From: Elusimicrobiaceae bacterium
GTDB taxonomy: Bacteria; Elusimicrobiota; Elusimicrobia; Elusimicrobiales; Elusimicrobiaceae
Assembly (NCBI GenBank): GCA_017528825.1
Contig: JAFXOI010000001.1
Span: 149,411 to 213,410 of the forward strand
Direction: 5' to 3'
DNA: 64,000 nt
In this document: positions 40,447 to 47,765 of the stretch, in pieces
How positions within the stretch are numbered: position 1 is the first letter of the stretch
Layout of the letters: each line of letters begins with the position of its first letter
Position numbers and translations under genes: made by a program
Notes under the pieces: model-generated
Seen by the model: the letters and a program-made list of their open reading frames with translations, nothing else
What the model was told of the DNA's origin: nothing
Databases searched by the model: none

Positions 40447-41188
40447 CTCTTGATCTCCAATTGCTCTCCAATAAATTACTTTTGGTGTTGTCCTTTTTTT
40501 TACGTGTAGTATTTTCTTTTTGTAGTTTTCCTTTTAACACGATAACACGGCCTTTTGCATCAATAGAACTAGTATGTACAGCATTATCTGAAGTCCAGAC
40601 CACCTTCCTTTGTCCAGATTTAAATGGTTTTTCATAAGCAATAGACTTCACGTGATTATCAGGGAAAATAAAAACTACTGGCACAGTGTCTACAATACTA
40701 GAAGAAGTCAGCCTGTATGAAAAAACACCTTCTTCATCCGTAACAATTTTACGTGATCCAAGAGCAGACTGAACATTAAAACGATAGTGAGCAAGTGGCT
40801 TATTTTCAGCATCAACTAACTTACCGTTAAGCACCAGCATTGCATCATAAGAAACAGTCTTCGTAGCAGTATGAGCAAACGGTGCTATAAAAATAGTAGT
40901 GAATAAATCAAAACCTAGCGGAATGCCCCAGAGCATAAAGATCGTCGCCAGGAATCCAGGATCCCCATTAGCAGCACCACGAACAAATGGAAATACCCAT
41001 TTTTCCCCTGTGGATTCGCGAATTGTAGTATGTATTTCGTGTGCTTTATAAGACACAATGGGAGTAGCAGGAACCCCTTCAGTATGGTAGTCCACAAAAG
41101 TCTTTTTTCTTACCGTAGTCATATTGCAACTACAGAGCATGGCAACTGCCAAAAAGATAATACAATTTTGTTTAACTAAATGAGACAT
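40394..41188 (-). CDS. Lipoprotein with possible carboxypeptidase-regulatory-like domain
   Basis: 264 residues starting at the ATG 41188 (an upstream TTG is possible). Signal with lipobox (FLAVAMLCSC). A hydrophobic stretch (ATIFMLWGIPLGFDLFTTIFIAPF) near ~80-105 may insert in the membrane. A beta-sandwich-like segment follows (NGKLVDAENKPLAHYRFNVQ, VTDEEGVFSYRL), recalling carboxypeptidase-regulatory-like domains. The C-terminus is very basic. It overlaps the next gene by 53 bases. Exact function unknown. Confidence 0.65.
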   Translation of the reverse strand: MSHLVKQNCIIFLAVAMLCSCNMTTVRKKTFVDYHTEGVPATPIVSYKAHEIHTTIRESTGEKWVFPFVRGAANGDPGFLATIFMLWGIPLGFDLFTTIFIAPFAHTATKTVSYDAMLVLNGKLVDAENKPLAHYRFNVQSALGSRKIVTDEEGVFSYRLTSSSIVDTVPVVFIFPDNHVKSIAYEKPFKSGQRKVVWTSDNAVHTSSIDAKGRVIVLKGKLQKENTTRKKKDNTKSNLLESNWRSRDEIQQTNFLHKYLSDKL

Positions 41189-41257
41189 ATGACCCAAATA
41201 AAGCTATCAATACTATATCAAAGAGAGGGACCACGGTCCCTCTCCTGACAAACTGAA

Positions 41258-41884
41258 TTACTGTGCTTGTTCTTGCTGTTTCCAAAAACGAGCTTCCGTT
41301 TCAGCAGCCAACTGTTTGGCACTTTTATTGGCTGATACCTGTGCTTTAGTATCACTAAATGCGGCACGTACCAGTTTATTATAATCTGCTTTACTAATAG
41401 AAGCTAATATATACGCACGGTAATACATTCGTTCGCTCATATCACTCGTTTCCAGCAAATGCTGTAAATAGGATTCTCTTACCTGTACGCCACTCAATGT
41501 TAAATTATCCACAGCAGAAAAGAATACATCTTTTAAATAACCACCAGTAGTTTCATCATAAGCTCCTGATTCCATGGCACGAGAAAATTCATTACGCACC
41601 ACATTTTTTACTTGTTCTGCAATGCTTACGCGAGCGGAAGCAGATGCGGCTCTTTTAGCAGCTTCCAGATTAGTATATCCTTCCGCTGTACCGCGGTAAT
41701 AATACTGACCGCCTTTTTCCCAGAATTCCTGTGTACTATTGACCCAATCGGGGGTAGAAGTCGCTGGAATCGTTTCCAACACTTTTACACTCAATTGGGG
41801 AGTTTTTACTACGTTTTTAGAGTTGCAAGCTGTCATTAGACCTAACCCAGCCAGCAATATTCCAAACATCAAGCTTCTTTTCAT
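41258..41884 (-). CDS. LPP20-like lipoprotein B
   Basis: 208 residues from the ATG at 41884 (AAGGAG upstream). Lipobox signal ending GLMTAC, lipid Cys at ~20. The mature part has PDWVNSTQEFWEKGGQYYYRGTAEG, then RAASASARVSIAEQV, typical of LPP20-family proteins, and ends in a Gln/Ala-rich helix. Paralogue of lipoprotein A at 38291. It is the second gene in the minus-strand cluster, 9 bases after a small Cys-containing protein. Role in envelope or surface assembly inferred from family. Confidence 0.75.
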   Translation of the reverse strand: MKRSLMFGILLAGLGLMTACNSKNVVKTPQLSVKVLETIPATSTPDWVNSTQEFWEKGGQYYYRGTAEGYTNLEAAKRAASASARVSIAEQVKNVVRNEFSRAMESGAYDETTGGYLKDVFFSAVDNLTLSGVQVRESYLQHLLETSDMSERMYYRAYILASISKADYNKLVRAAFSDTKAQVSANKSAKQLAAETEARFWKQQEQAQ

Positions 41885-41893
41885 ATACACTCC

Positions 41894-42169
41894 TTATTGT
41901 TTATTTAAGTAATTTATAATTTTCCGTAACGGGATATATTTTGTCATTCCTGTAGTGTCATTTTTATTTGAATAGGGATAATCAATAGACCAAATATGAT
42001 TTGGGTCTTCTTTCTTCTTGTCCTCATTTTCCTGTTTATGCTTTTCACATAACAAAGGACAAGTATAGTCAATCTCTACGAACATCTGATGAGTATCTTC
42101 ATAATACTTTGTCAGCAAGACCAAATAGTCCGCTTGGTTGTTACAGCTCTTCTCTGAGCATTTACACAT
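41894..42169 (-). CDS. Small Cys-containing protein, 91 aa
   Basis: 91 residues, no signal peptide and no recognised family. Five Cys and two His in the first half (MCKCSEKSCNN, CPLLCEKH) could form a zinc-binding site. The C-terminal part is charged. AAGGAGG precedes the ATG and the stop lies 9 bases before lipoprotein B, so it heads that operon. Confidence 0.6.
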   Translation of the reverse strand: MCKCSEKSCNNQADYLVLLTKYYEDTHQMFVEIDYTCPLLCEKHKQENEDKKKEDPNHIWSIDYPYSNKNDTTGMTKYIPLRKIINYLNKQ

Positions 42170-42258
42170 AATACCTCCTTATTACATTTAGTTGTTACAA
42201 TAATTTCTCTTTCATCATAAATTTACCGACAAAAAAGCGGCAACTTTATTTAAGAGCT

Positions 42259-42404
42259 GTTAGCACTGACCCCTAAATAATAATCGCCGCTTGCCTACCC
42301 CATATTTCATGGGGTAGGCACAAAAGCAGACGATTATTTGATGAGTGCTAACATGCTTCAGAAGAGAATTTCCCTTCTTTGCTCGGTGTGGGCTTGTCCC
42401 ACAC
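42259..42404. ncRNA. Nested inverted-repeat structure, candidate RNA or DNA element
   Basis: Three nested perfect stems: GTTAGCACT (42259)/AGTGCTAAC (42344), AATAATCG (42279)/CGATTATT (42331), and an 11-bp inner hairpin GCCTACCCCAT/ATGGGGTAGGC (42293-42319). A separate GTGTGGG/CCCACAC hairpin follows (42386-42404). AAGCGGC just upstream can pair with GCCGCTT between the stems, giving an alternative fold. No coding frame fits. Function unknown. Confidence 0.55.
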
Positions 42405-42645
42405 TTCAACAAATAATCTTCACAAATTGTATGTGCTACTTTTTAATTTTGTTCTGGCTCCTTCTGTTAACTTTTCTTTATTGTACTATATTACAAATAG
42501 AATGCGTGAGTGTTATTTAATTCCCCTGCAAATCAGCTATTTTGAAAAAATAGATACTGCGTATAAGGCATCTGGTTCGCGGTTTTTGTCATAAATACTG
42601 CTTTGGCTATGGATTGGAAGTGGCGAAATGTGGCGGAATAAAGAA

Positions 42646-42718
42646 TACTGGCAGCTCTTATTTACCAAATCTAACAGGCCTTGGTGGGCCAGATTTGGTT
42701 ATAGGTATGCTGCCAGTA
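42646..42718. repeat. Long nested hairpin, 73 bp
   Basis: TACTGGCAGC/GCTGCCAGTA (10 bp) encloses ACCAAATCT/AGATTTGGT (9 bp), which encloses GGCC/GGCC. It lies within a 71-codon plus-strand frame (42628-42843) that runs into the cinA 3' end; I favour a structural element over that frame. Confidence 0.55.
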
Positions 42719-42774
42719 CAGTTCGTATATTATTATGTAGCGTAACTTTAATGATAGTTTACTGGTTAATTAAA

Positions 42775-44157
42775 TCACTTATTACAGATTTCATTATAAT
42801 CCAAACCTATTGTACTTGGAGCGACATCATAAGTACGGTCTAGGTCGTCCAAACAGACGGAAAGAACTTCCTCGTTTTCCATTACATAGGTTAGCAGTTC
42901 CGAATCCTTTTGACCCTTTTTCATGTCCATCTGAATACTTTCCACCAACCACTGTAATGCTTGTAATGATGCTTTGGCTATATTTCGTTCCCGTGTAGCG
43001 GAGAAATGAAATTCTTGGGCTTGTGTTCCGTGGGGCCCTGACACTGCAATCCATACCGTACCGACCGGTTTTTGTGCACTTCCGCCCGTAGGGCCTGCAA
43101 TGCCCGTAGTGGCCACGGCCCAATCGGCTCCCGTTAAACGTTTCACTCCTTGCGCCATTTGTTTGGCGACGGGCTCGCTCACGGCCCCGTAGTGTTCTAA
43201 ATCTGTTGCGCTCACTCCCAGTCCCTTGTTTTTCAGTTCATTAGAATAAGCCACCACTCCGCCTAAAAAATAATTCGACGCACCGGGACGGCGGGTAATT
43301 AAACGAGCGATATTTCCTCCGGTGCAACTTTCGGCGCAAGCAACACTCACGCCGGCTTGTGCTAGAGTTTGTAGTAAAAGATCTTCCACGGGCTCTTCAC
43401 CGGCTAAAACTGTATATCCCTGCAAAGAGGTTTCTAATTGTTTACTGAAAATAGTCAACTGCTCGGCCGCCTGTTCCCCTTTGGCTGTTAAGCGCAGCCG
43501 TACATAACCGGGCGAGGGCAAATAAGCCAGCCCTACTTCAGACGGTAAATTTTCCTCAAAAGAACGCAAATGCAAGGCCAGTTCCGCCTCCGGTATTTGC
43601 AACACCGTCCACATATTGTACCTTACCAAATCAGCCCCCAAGCGCGCCGTTAAACGGGGAAGGATTTCTCGCTCCACCAAATACTCTGCCTCAAAGGGAA
43701 CGCCGGGAATAGAAACAACAATTTTCCCGTCCTGCTCAAACCACATGCCGCTGGCTGTCCCCTTGGGGTTGGGCAATACTTCACACTTTTCCGGCAAATA
43801 CGCTTGACTCTTGTTATATTCATTCATTTGTGCACGCGGATAATGCGATAAAAACTCCTCCACGCGCTTATAGGCTGCTTGATTAAATACCAGTTTCGTA
43901 TGGAAATAATCAGCTAATGTTTTTTTGGTCACGTCGTCTTTGGTAGGGCCCAAACCGCCGGTTATCACTACTACATCGGCCTGATGCAACGCCTGATCCA
44001 AAGACTCAACAATGGCAGACGGCTTATCGGAAATACTCTCTGTACGCAGGGTATCCACTCCGATGCGGGCCAGTTGGTCCGTAATAAAACGGGAATTAGT
44101 ATTTAAAATTTGTCCCAGCAGGATTTCATCCCCAATCGTAATTACAATGGCTTTCAT
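42775..44157 (-). CDS. cinA: CinA: nicotinamide-nucleotide amidohydrolase/competence-damage protein
   Basis: 460 residues. N-terminal MoCF-like domain (IVITIGDEILLGQILNTNS, VVITGGLGPTKDDVT) with ADP-ribose pyrophosphatase activity in characterised members, and a C-terminal CinA amidohydrolase domain (VACAESCTGGNIARLI, ATTGIAGPTGG, VGTVWIAV) that recycles NMN. Slightly longer than usual (~415) through an acidic ~45-residue C-terminal extension that ends in the hairpin-rich region. An extended -10 (TGC TACAAT) ends exactly 6 bases before the ATG, so the mRNA is likely leaderless. Confidence 0.95.
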   Translation of the reverse strand: MKAIVITIGDEILLGQILNTNSRFITDQLARIGVDTLRTESISDKPSAIVESLDQALHQADVVVITGGLGPTKDDVTKKTLADYFHTKLVFNQAAYKRVEEFLSHYPRAQMNEYNKSQAYLPEKCEVLPNPKGTASGMWFEQDGKIVVSIPGVPFEAEYLVEREILPRLTARLGADLVRYNMWTVLQIPEAELALHLRSFEENLPSEVGLAYLPSPGYVRLRLTAKGEQAAEQLTIFSKQLETSLQGYTVLAGEEPVEDLLLQTLAQAGVSVACAESCTGGNIARLITRRPGASNYFLGGVVAYSNELKNKGLGVSATDLEHYGAVSEPVAKQMAQGVKRLTGADWAVATTGIAGPTGGSAQKPVGTVWIAVSGPHGTQAQEFHFSATRERNIAKASLQALQWLVESIQMDMKKGQKDSELLTYVMENEEVLSVCLDDLDRTYDVAPSTIGLDYNEICNK

Positions 44158-44258
44158 ACGTTTATTGTAGCATTTGCACCGGTAATCGCCAACAACCCTT
44201 TTCTAACTGTTTTTTGTCCTTGGAAAAGCACAACTGATTTGGCATACTAGTTTTAATT

Positions 44259-44696
44259 ATGGCCCAATTACATGAACTAATCATTTTATTTTTTGTGGCG
44301 GTATTTTCAGCCTCTGTGTTGCCATCGCAGGCGGAACTGGTTTTATTTGCCTTTTTGGCCATTGGCAAAGAAAGTGCTCTGCTACTCATCGTAGCCGCCA
44401 CCGCCGGCAATACATTGGGAAGTTTAGCCAACTATTACCTCGGACGTTCTATTCTGCACTGGCAGGATAGGAAATGGTTTCCCTTTAAGCCAAAATACAT
44501 GCGTAAGCCACGCGCACTCTTTGAAAAACACGGACATATTACTTTACTACTGGCCGGGGTACCGTTTATCGGCAATCCCATTACCGTGACTGCGGGCATG
44601 TTGCAAGTGCCCCTGTGCATCTTTATTCCCTTGGTAGCGGCGGGAAAAGGCTTGCGCTACATACTGGTATGGTTGATTTATGTGGGAATGCGCTGA
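44259..44696 (+). CDS. YqaA/DedA-like inner-membrane protein
   Basis: 145 residues with about four hydrophobic segments. GNTLGSLANYYLGR and the following KPRALFEKHGHITLLLAGVPFIGNPITVTAGML match YqaA, a small member of the SNARE-associated (DedA-like) family. Members are linked to lipid transport or membrane homeostasis. An extended -10 (TGG CATACT) ends 10 bases before the ATG, so the leader is only a few bases long. Confidence 0.82.
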   Translation: MAQLHELIILFFVAVFSASVLPSQAELVLFAFLAIGKESALLLIVAATAGNTLGSLANYYLGRSILHWQDRKWFPFKPKYMRKPRALFEKHGHITLLLAGVPFIGNPITVTAGMLQVPLCIFIPLVAAGKGLRYILVWLIYVGMR

Positions 44697-44699
44697 GGG

Positions 44700-44879
44700 C
44701 TATTTAGACCGATTCTTTTTTAGAAGTAATTCTTTCCCCGCGCAGATTGAATTTGGAAAAAACGAAATAATTTTCCATTTTTTAGACTGAAAATAGTGTA
44801 TTACACTTGAAGCCGCTAAAGAAGCCGCGGCCTTTTTATCACATTTTTCCCCTGTTTTAGGATGTTGATTTTTCTTCAT
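44700..44879 (-). CDS. Possible small basic protein, 59 aa
   Basis: 59 residues from the ATG at 44879, preceded by GGGGGG as a possible ribosome-binding site. Lys-rich, with QHPKTGEKCDKKAAASLAAS and a C-terminal FFPNSICAGKELLLKK; no family recognised. A GCCGCT-AAAGAA-GCCGCGGC stretch inside could fold. Its stop lies 3 bases from the convergent YqaA-like stop. Real gene status is uncertain. Confidence 0.4.
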   Translation of the reverse strand: MKKNQHPKTGEKCDKKAAASLAASSVIHYFQSKKWKIISFFPNSICAGKELLLKKNRSK

Positions 44880-45019
44880 TTTTCCCCCCGGAAATGAAAT
44901 AATCAAACCTTCTGATAATCTAATTATTAAACATTAATTTTTACATATAAAAACATTATATAATATCTATCACAAACTCGGATATATTTTGCTAATATAA
45001 ATACAAAATAGGAGCAGAT

Positions 45020-45571
45020 ATGGAACTGGAACACGCAATTCGTACACGCCGCAGCGTGCGAAAATTTTTAGACCAACCCGTAGAGCGGGAAAAACTCAAT
45101 GCCTGCTTGGAAGCCGCCCGTTTGGCTCCCTCGGCCTGCAATTCGCAACCGTGGCATTATTTAGTGATAGACGATCCGAAAGTAAAAGAGGCTTTTTGCA
45201 AAGAGGCTTTTAGCGGGGTGTACAATCTAACGCAATGGGCCGCCGCCGCGCCTGTGCTAGTAGTTGTTATATCCGATAAAGGAAATTTTACCAGTCGAAT
45301 CGGCAATTATTTTCGCCGTACGGAATTTTACTTGGTAGACCAAGGTATTTCCGGCGAACATTTTGTTTTGCGTGCTCACGAATTGGGACTGGGCACTTGT
45401 TGGATTGGCTGGTTAAATTCTGCCAAAGCGGAAAAGTTTTTTCACCTTCCCAAAGGAAAAAAGATAGAGCATCTAATTGCCGTAGGGTATCCGGCCCCCT
45501 CTGCCGCGGACGACAAACCGCATCCGCGAAAGAAACTCGAAGAAATGTCTAGTTACAACGAATATAAATAA
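45020..45571 (+). CDS. Nitroreductase-family flavoprotein
   Basis: 183 residues. Starts ELEHAIRTRRSVRKFLDQPV, the FMN-binding signature of the family, continues with LAPSACNSQPWHYLVI and ends with GLGTCWIGWLNS and HLIAVGYPA, all typical of compact NAD(P)H-dependent FMN oxidoreductases. Substrate cannot be predicted. AGGAG lies 8 bases before the ATG and a strong terminator follows. Confidence 0.93.
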   Translation: MELEHAIRTRRSVRKFLDQPVEREKLNACLEAARLAPSACNSQPWHYLVIDDPKVKEAFCKEAFSGVYNLTQWAAAAPVLVVVISDKGNFTSRIGNYFRRTEFYLVDQGISGEHFVLRAHELGLGTCWIGWLNSAKAEKFFHLPKGKKIEHLIAVGYPAPSAADDKPHPRKKLEEMSSYNEYK

Positions 45572-45576
45572 ATGAT

Positions 45577-45600
45577 AATCCCCGTCCTATGACGGGGATT
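45577..45600. terminator. Bidirectional terminator hairpin
   Basis: A perfect 10-bp stem AATCCCCGTC/GACGGGGATT with a CTAT loop between convergent nitroreductase and glycosyltransferase genes. Confidence 0.85.
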
Positions 45601-45612
45601 TAAAATTTAGCA

Positions 45613-46809
45613 TCAGTTTATGATTTTCTCTTCAAACCATTTCACAATCCAATCCGGTTTGTAGTCAATAATTTTTTTGTTGTGGCGAGTATAACTTTCC
45701 GGTGGCGCAAAAATTTGCTTTTCACGCGGCAAATGCGGATAAAGATGATTGGTTACCACTTCTATATTGGGATACCACAAGTTGTGCACCTTGGGATCAA
45801 TCCAATGCTGTAAGCCCAAATTACGTAGCCCCAGCCCCGCCGAAGCCGCCCAAAAAACAGAATTTACCGCTATCACATAGAGCGCATACTTTTCCTTTAA
45901 CAAAGATAGTAAATGCCACGTATCATTAATTGCCAATTTTTTAATGTCTAATTCCAGGTAATCCGGATGCGCCAGCGGCCCGCCTTTGGTAACACTTAAC
46001 ACTAGATAATTGAGCGCGGTTAACTGTTGCACCAAAGCAGTCATGTGCGGATAAGTGTAATTAGATCCGCGGGAATCCAGCTGTAAAAAGATAATTCCTT
46101 TTTTAGTCGCTGCTTTGGAAGAAATTTGTTGTAGATATTCTTGAACGGCCGGAGCCGGTTCTGCCGGGAAATACATGACAGGAGCGGGCACTTGCGCCGG
46201 AACCGGTAAATTAAATGTTTCAAACAAACTGCTGACGCGGTGCGGCACCTTTATACTGTAATCGTAATACACCGGCATCACCAAAAATCCTTCCGGAATT
46301 TGCGGCAAGGCAGTCGTATAATCATAATTTTTCCAAATCAACGGATGGCGAAACCCCTCAAAGTAAAACACTTTTTCAAAGTTAGGATTTCCTTCTAATA
46401 ATTTGCCCACCAGCGGTGAATTGTTGCGGTCAAATTGAGCACCCACATATCCATAAAAAGCCAACGAAGGAAACTTTTGTTTTAAGGCGGCCAGCACGGG
46501 AGTCGTGTACAAATAATCTCCAATCCCCATAAAAAAGATAAAAGCAATCCCTTTTATTTTTGGATTTACTGCCAGAGCCTTTTCGATATCATAATACACA
46601 TGTTCCCGCCGATATAATGGCCGGCAAATGCGGTACCAATTTTTATCTATGGGCAAGGTTTCCGTCGGAGAAGCAGACGTTTGTTTTTGGTCAAATTGAT
46701 ACCAAACAGGCGTGGGGACTTTTCCCAGTCCGAACATTTGATGCCCCGCCCAACGCAACATTTCATAAGCCACGCATAACGGACGATGTGTATAAAGAAA
46801 ATGTTTCAT
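45613..46809 (-). CDS. Glycosyltransferase family 9 (heptosyltransferase-like)
   Basis: 398 residues from the ATG at 46809. The first Rossmann half has KGIAFIFFMGIGDYLYTTPVLAALKQKFP, the GT9 G-D-x-L-x-x-T/P signature; the second half includes IIFLQLDSRGSNYTYPHM and a VNSVFWAASAGLGLRNLGL region for donor binding. GT9 enzymes add heptose or other sugars to lipopolysaccharide core. The ATG is supported by an extended -10 (TGC TACACT) ending exactly 6 bases upstream; the longer frame is rejected. Acceptor unknown. Confidence 0.87.
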   Translation of the reverse strand: MKHFLYTHRPLCVAYEMLRWAGHQMFGLGKVPTPVWYQFDQKQTSASPTETLPIDKNWYRICRPLYRREHVYYDIEKALAVNPKIKGIAFIFFMGIGDYLYTTPVLAALKQKFPSLAFYGYVGAQFDRNNSPLVGKLLEGNPNFEKVFYFEGFRHPLIWKNYDYTTALPQIPEGFLVMPVYYDYSIKVPHRVSSLFETFNLPVPAQVPAPVMYFPAEPAPAVQEYLQQISSKAATKKGIIFLQLDSRGSNYTYPHMTALVQQLTALNYLVLSVTKGGPLAHPDYLELDIKKLAINDTWHLLSLLKEKYALYVIAVNSVFWAASAGLGLRNLGLQHWIDPKVHNLWYPNIEVVTNHLYPHLPREKQIFAPPESYTRHNKKIIDYKPDWIVKWFEEKIIN

Positions 46810-46921
46810 GTCTTTAGTGTAGCAAATCTGTTGCAACAGCTGCAGTAGGTTATACTGTAAATACTGCATGATACAAAGACAATCTTGTTCCCTGAGAACA
46901 GAAAGAATAAAAAAGCACAAA

Positions 46922-46945
46922 AAAGACCGCTCGTAAGCGGTCTTT
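46922..46945. terminator. Terminator of Gln-rich protein gene
   Basis: A 10-bp stem AAAGACCGCT/AGCGGTCTTT with a CGTA loop, flanked by T- and A-rich runs; acts on the minus-strand gene that ends at 46965. Confidence 0.85.
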
Positions 46946-46964
46946 TTATTTCAACATTCAAGAC

Positions 46965-47522
46965 TTACTTGAAAGGTTGACTGCTGGGGTAACTCATACG
47001 TTGGTTATATGACTCCCAAGATTCGCCATCCATGGGTCCGGGAAGTAAATAGCTCCAGAAACTTTTTTTCTTTTTCGATTTTGTTTCCGTTGATTTTTTG
47101 GCTTTCGGTTTAGCCGCAGTTTGTTTGCAAGCGGGCTCCGCTTGGCCGTTTAGTACTTCTGCGGTTCTATCACTCAAAGCGAGTATTTTACCCTCTTTTC
47201 CATAATAGCAGAGAGGGAGTTGGACCTCTGCTTGCTGAGCCGGTTTGGCTTGTTGGGCAGCAGCCTCTTTGGGTTGTTGCTGTTGAGCTTGTTGAGCTTG
47301 CTGAGCTTGCTGAGCCTTTTGTTGTTGGGCGCGCAATTGAGCAATGCGTTGCTTTTGCGCTTCTTTTTCTACCTGTTGCATAGCTGCTTTAGTACGCATC
47401 TCTAACAAATACTCTTCGCCATAGCCGTTAATATCGCGAACAGTACCCCATCCTAGCGCCTGAGCCGCCGCTGCGGCCGTTGCAACTACTGTTGCACTGA
47501 TAAGTATGTTCTTTATGTTCAT
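46965..47522 (-). CDS. Exported Gln/Ala-rich repeat protein
   Basis: 185 residues from the ATG at 47522 (GGAG upstream). Signal peptide 1-27 (ILISATVVATAAAAAQALG). A central coiled coil contains a run of Gln-Gln-Ala triplet repeats (~75-110), a likely slippage-prone tract at the DNA level. The C-terminus is Lys-rich then aromatic (KKKSFWSYLLPGPMDGES). One Cys pair (LPLCYYG, EPACKQ). No family recognised. Located in the cell envelope by its signal peptide. Confidence 0.65.
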   Translation of the reverse strand: MNIKNILISATVVATAAAAAQALGWGTVRDINGYGEEYLLEMRTKAAMQQVEKEAQKQRIAQLRAQQQKAQQAQQAQQAQQQQPKEAAAQQAKPAQQAEVQLPLCYYGKEGKILALSDRTAEVLNGQAEPACKQTAAKPKAKKSTETKSKKKKSFWSYLLPGPMDGESWESYNQRMSYPSSQPFK

Positions 47523-47553
47523 GTTCTTTTCTCCGTTTTTATTCAAATTAAAA

Positions 47554-47580
47554 ACCCCACATTCTTTTTAAATGTGGGGT
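47554..47580 (-). terminator. Terminator of the 32-aa peptide gene
   Basis: A 10-bp stem ACCCCACATT/AATGTGGGGT; on the minus strand it is followed by a T-tract, 27 bases after the peptide stop codon. Confidence 0.85.
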
Positions 47581-47606
47581 AAATAAATTCAAAATCTAAT
47601 TTTTAA

Positions 47607-47705
47607 CTATTTACACCCACCAACAAGTCCGGTCCCTTCACACATTACGGCAAAGGAATTAATTGCTACTACCATGGACAAGTTAGGAGTATAAATTGCT
47701 TTCAT
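47607..47705 (-). CDS. 32-residue peptide gene with its own leaderless promoter and terminator
   Basis: Too short for routine gene calling. The frame reads MKAIYTPNLSMVVAINSF and continues AVMCEGTGLVGGCK before TAG. An extended -10 (TGC TATACT, 47713-47721 on the minus strand) ends 7 bases before the ATG, and a strong terminator lies 27 bases after the stop, so this is a self-contained transcription unit. The C-terminal CEGTGLVGGC loop with two Cys could be a disulfide ring or a modification site. It may be a signalling or modified peptide, a small toxin, or a leader peptide. Existence as a gene is well supported by flanking signals; function unknown. Confidence 0.6.
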   Translation of the reverse strand: MKAIYTPNLSMVVAINSFAVMCEGTGLVGGCK

Positions 47706-47765
47706 ATAAGAAAGTATAGCACACATTTGTATTTCGTGTCAATAAAATTTTATACTATGGATATT

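Noticed and set aside
42259..42352. Possible integron attC site (inverted repeat ending in GTTAGC.../...GCTAAC)
   Set aside because: The outer repeats do not fit the R''/R' consensus orientation (RYYYAAC left, GTTRRRY right) and no integron integrase is present.
42215..42440. Retron-like msr/msd RNA
   Set aside because: No reverse transcriptase gene lies anywhere in the window, so the inverted repeats alone are insufficient.
42628..42843. 71-codon plus-strand frame with a hydrophobic end
   Set aside because: It spans the nested hairpin, overlaps the cinA 3' end by 69 bases, and has only a weak ribosome-binding site; a structural element explains the sequence better.
47220..47405. Leucine-rich plus-strand frame
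   Set aside because: It is the antisense of the Gln/Ala repeat region of the minus-strand gene 46965-47522.
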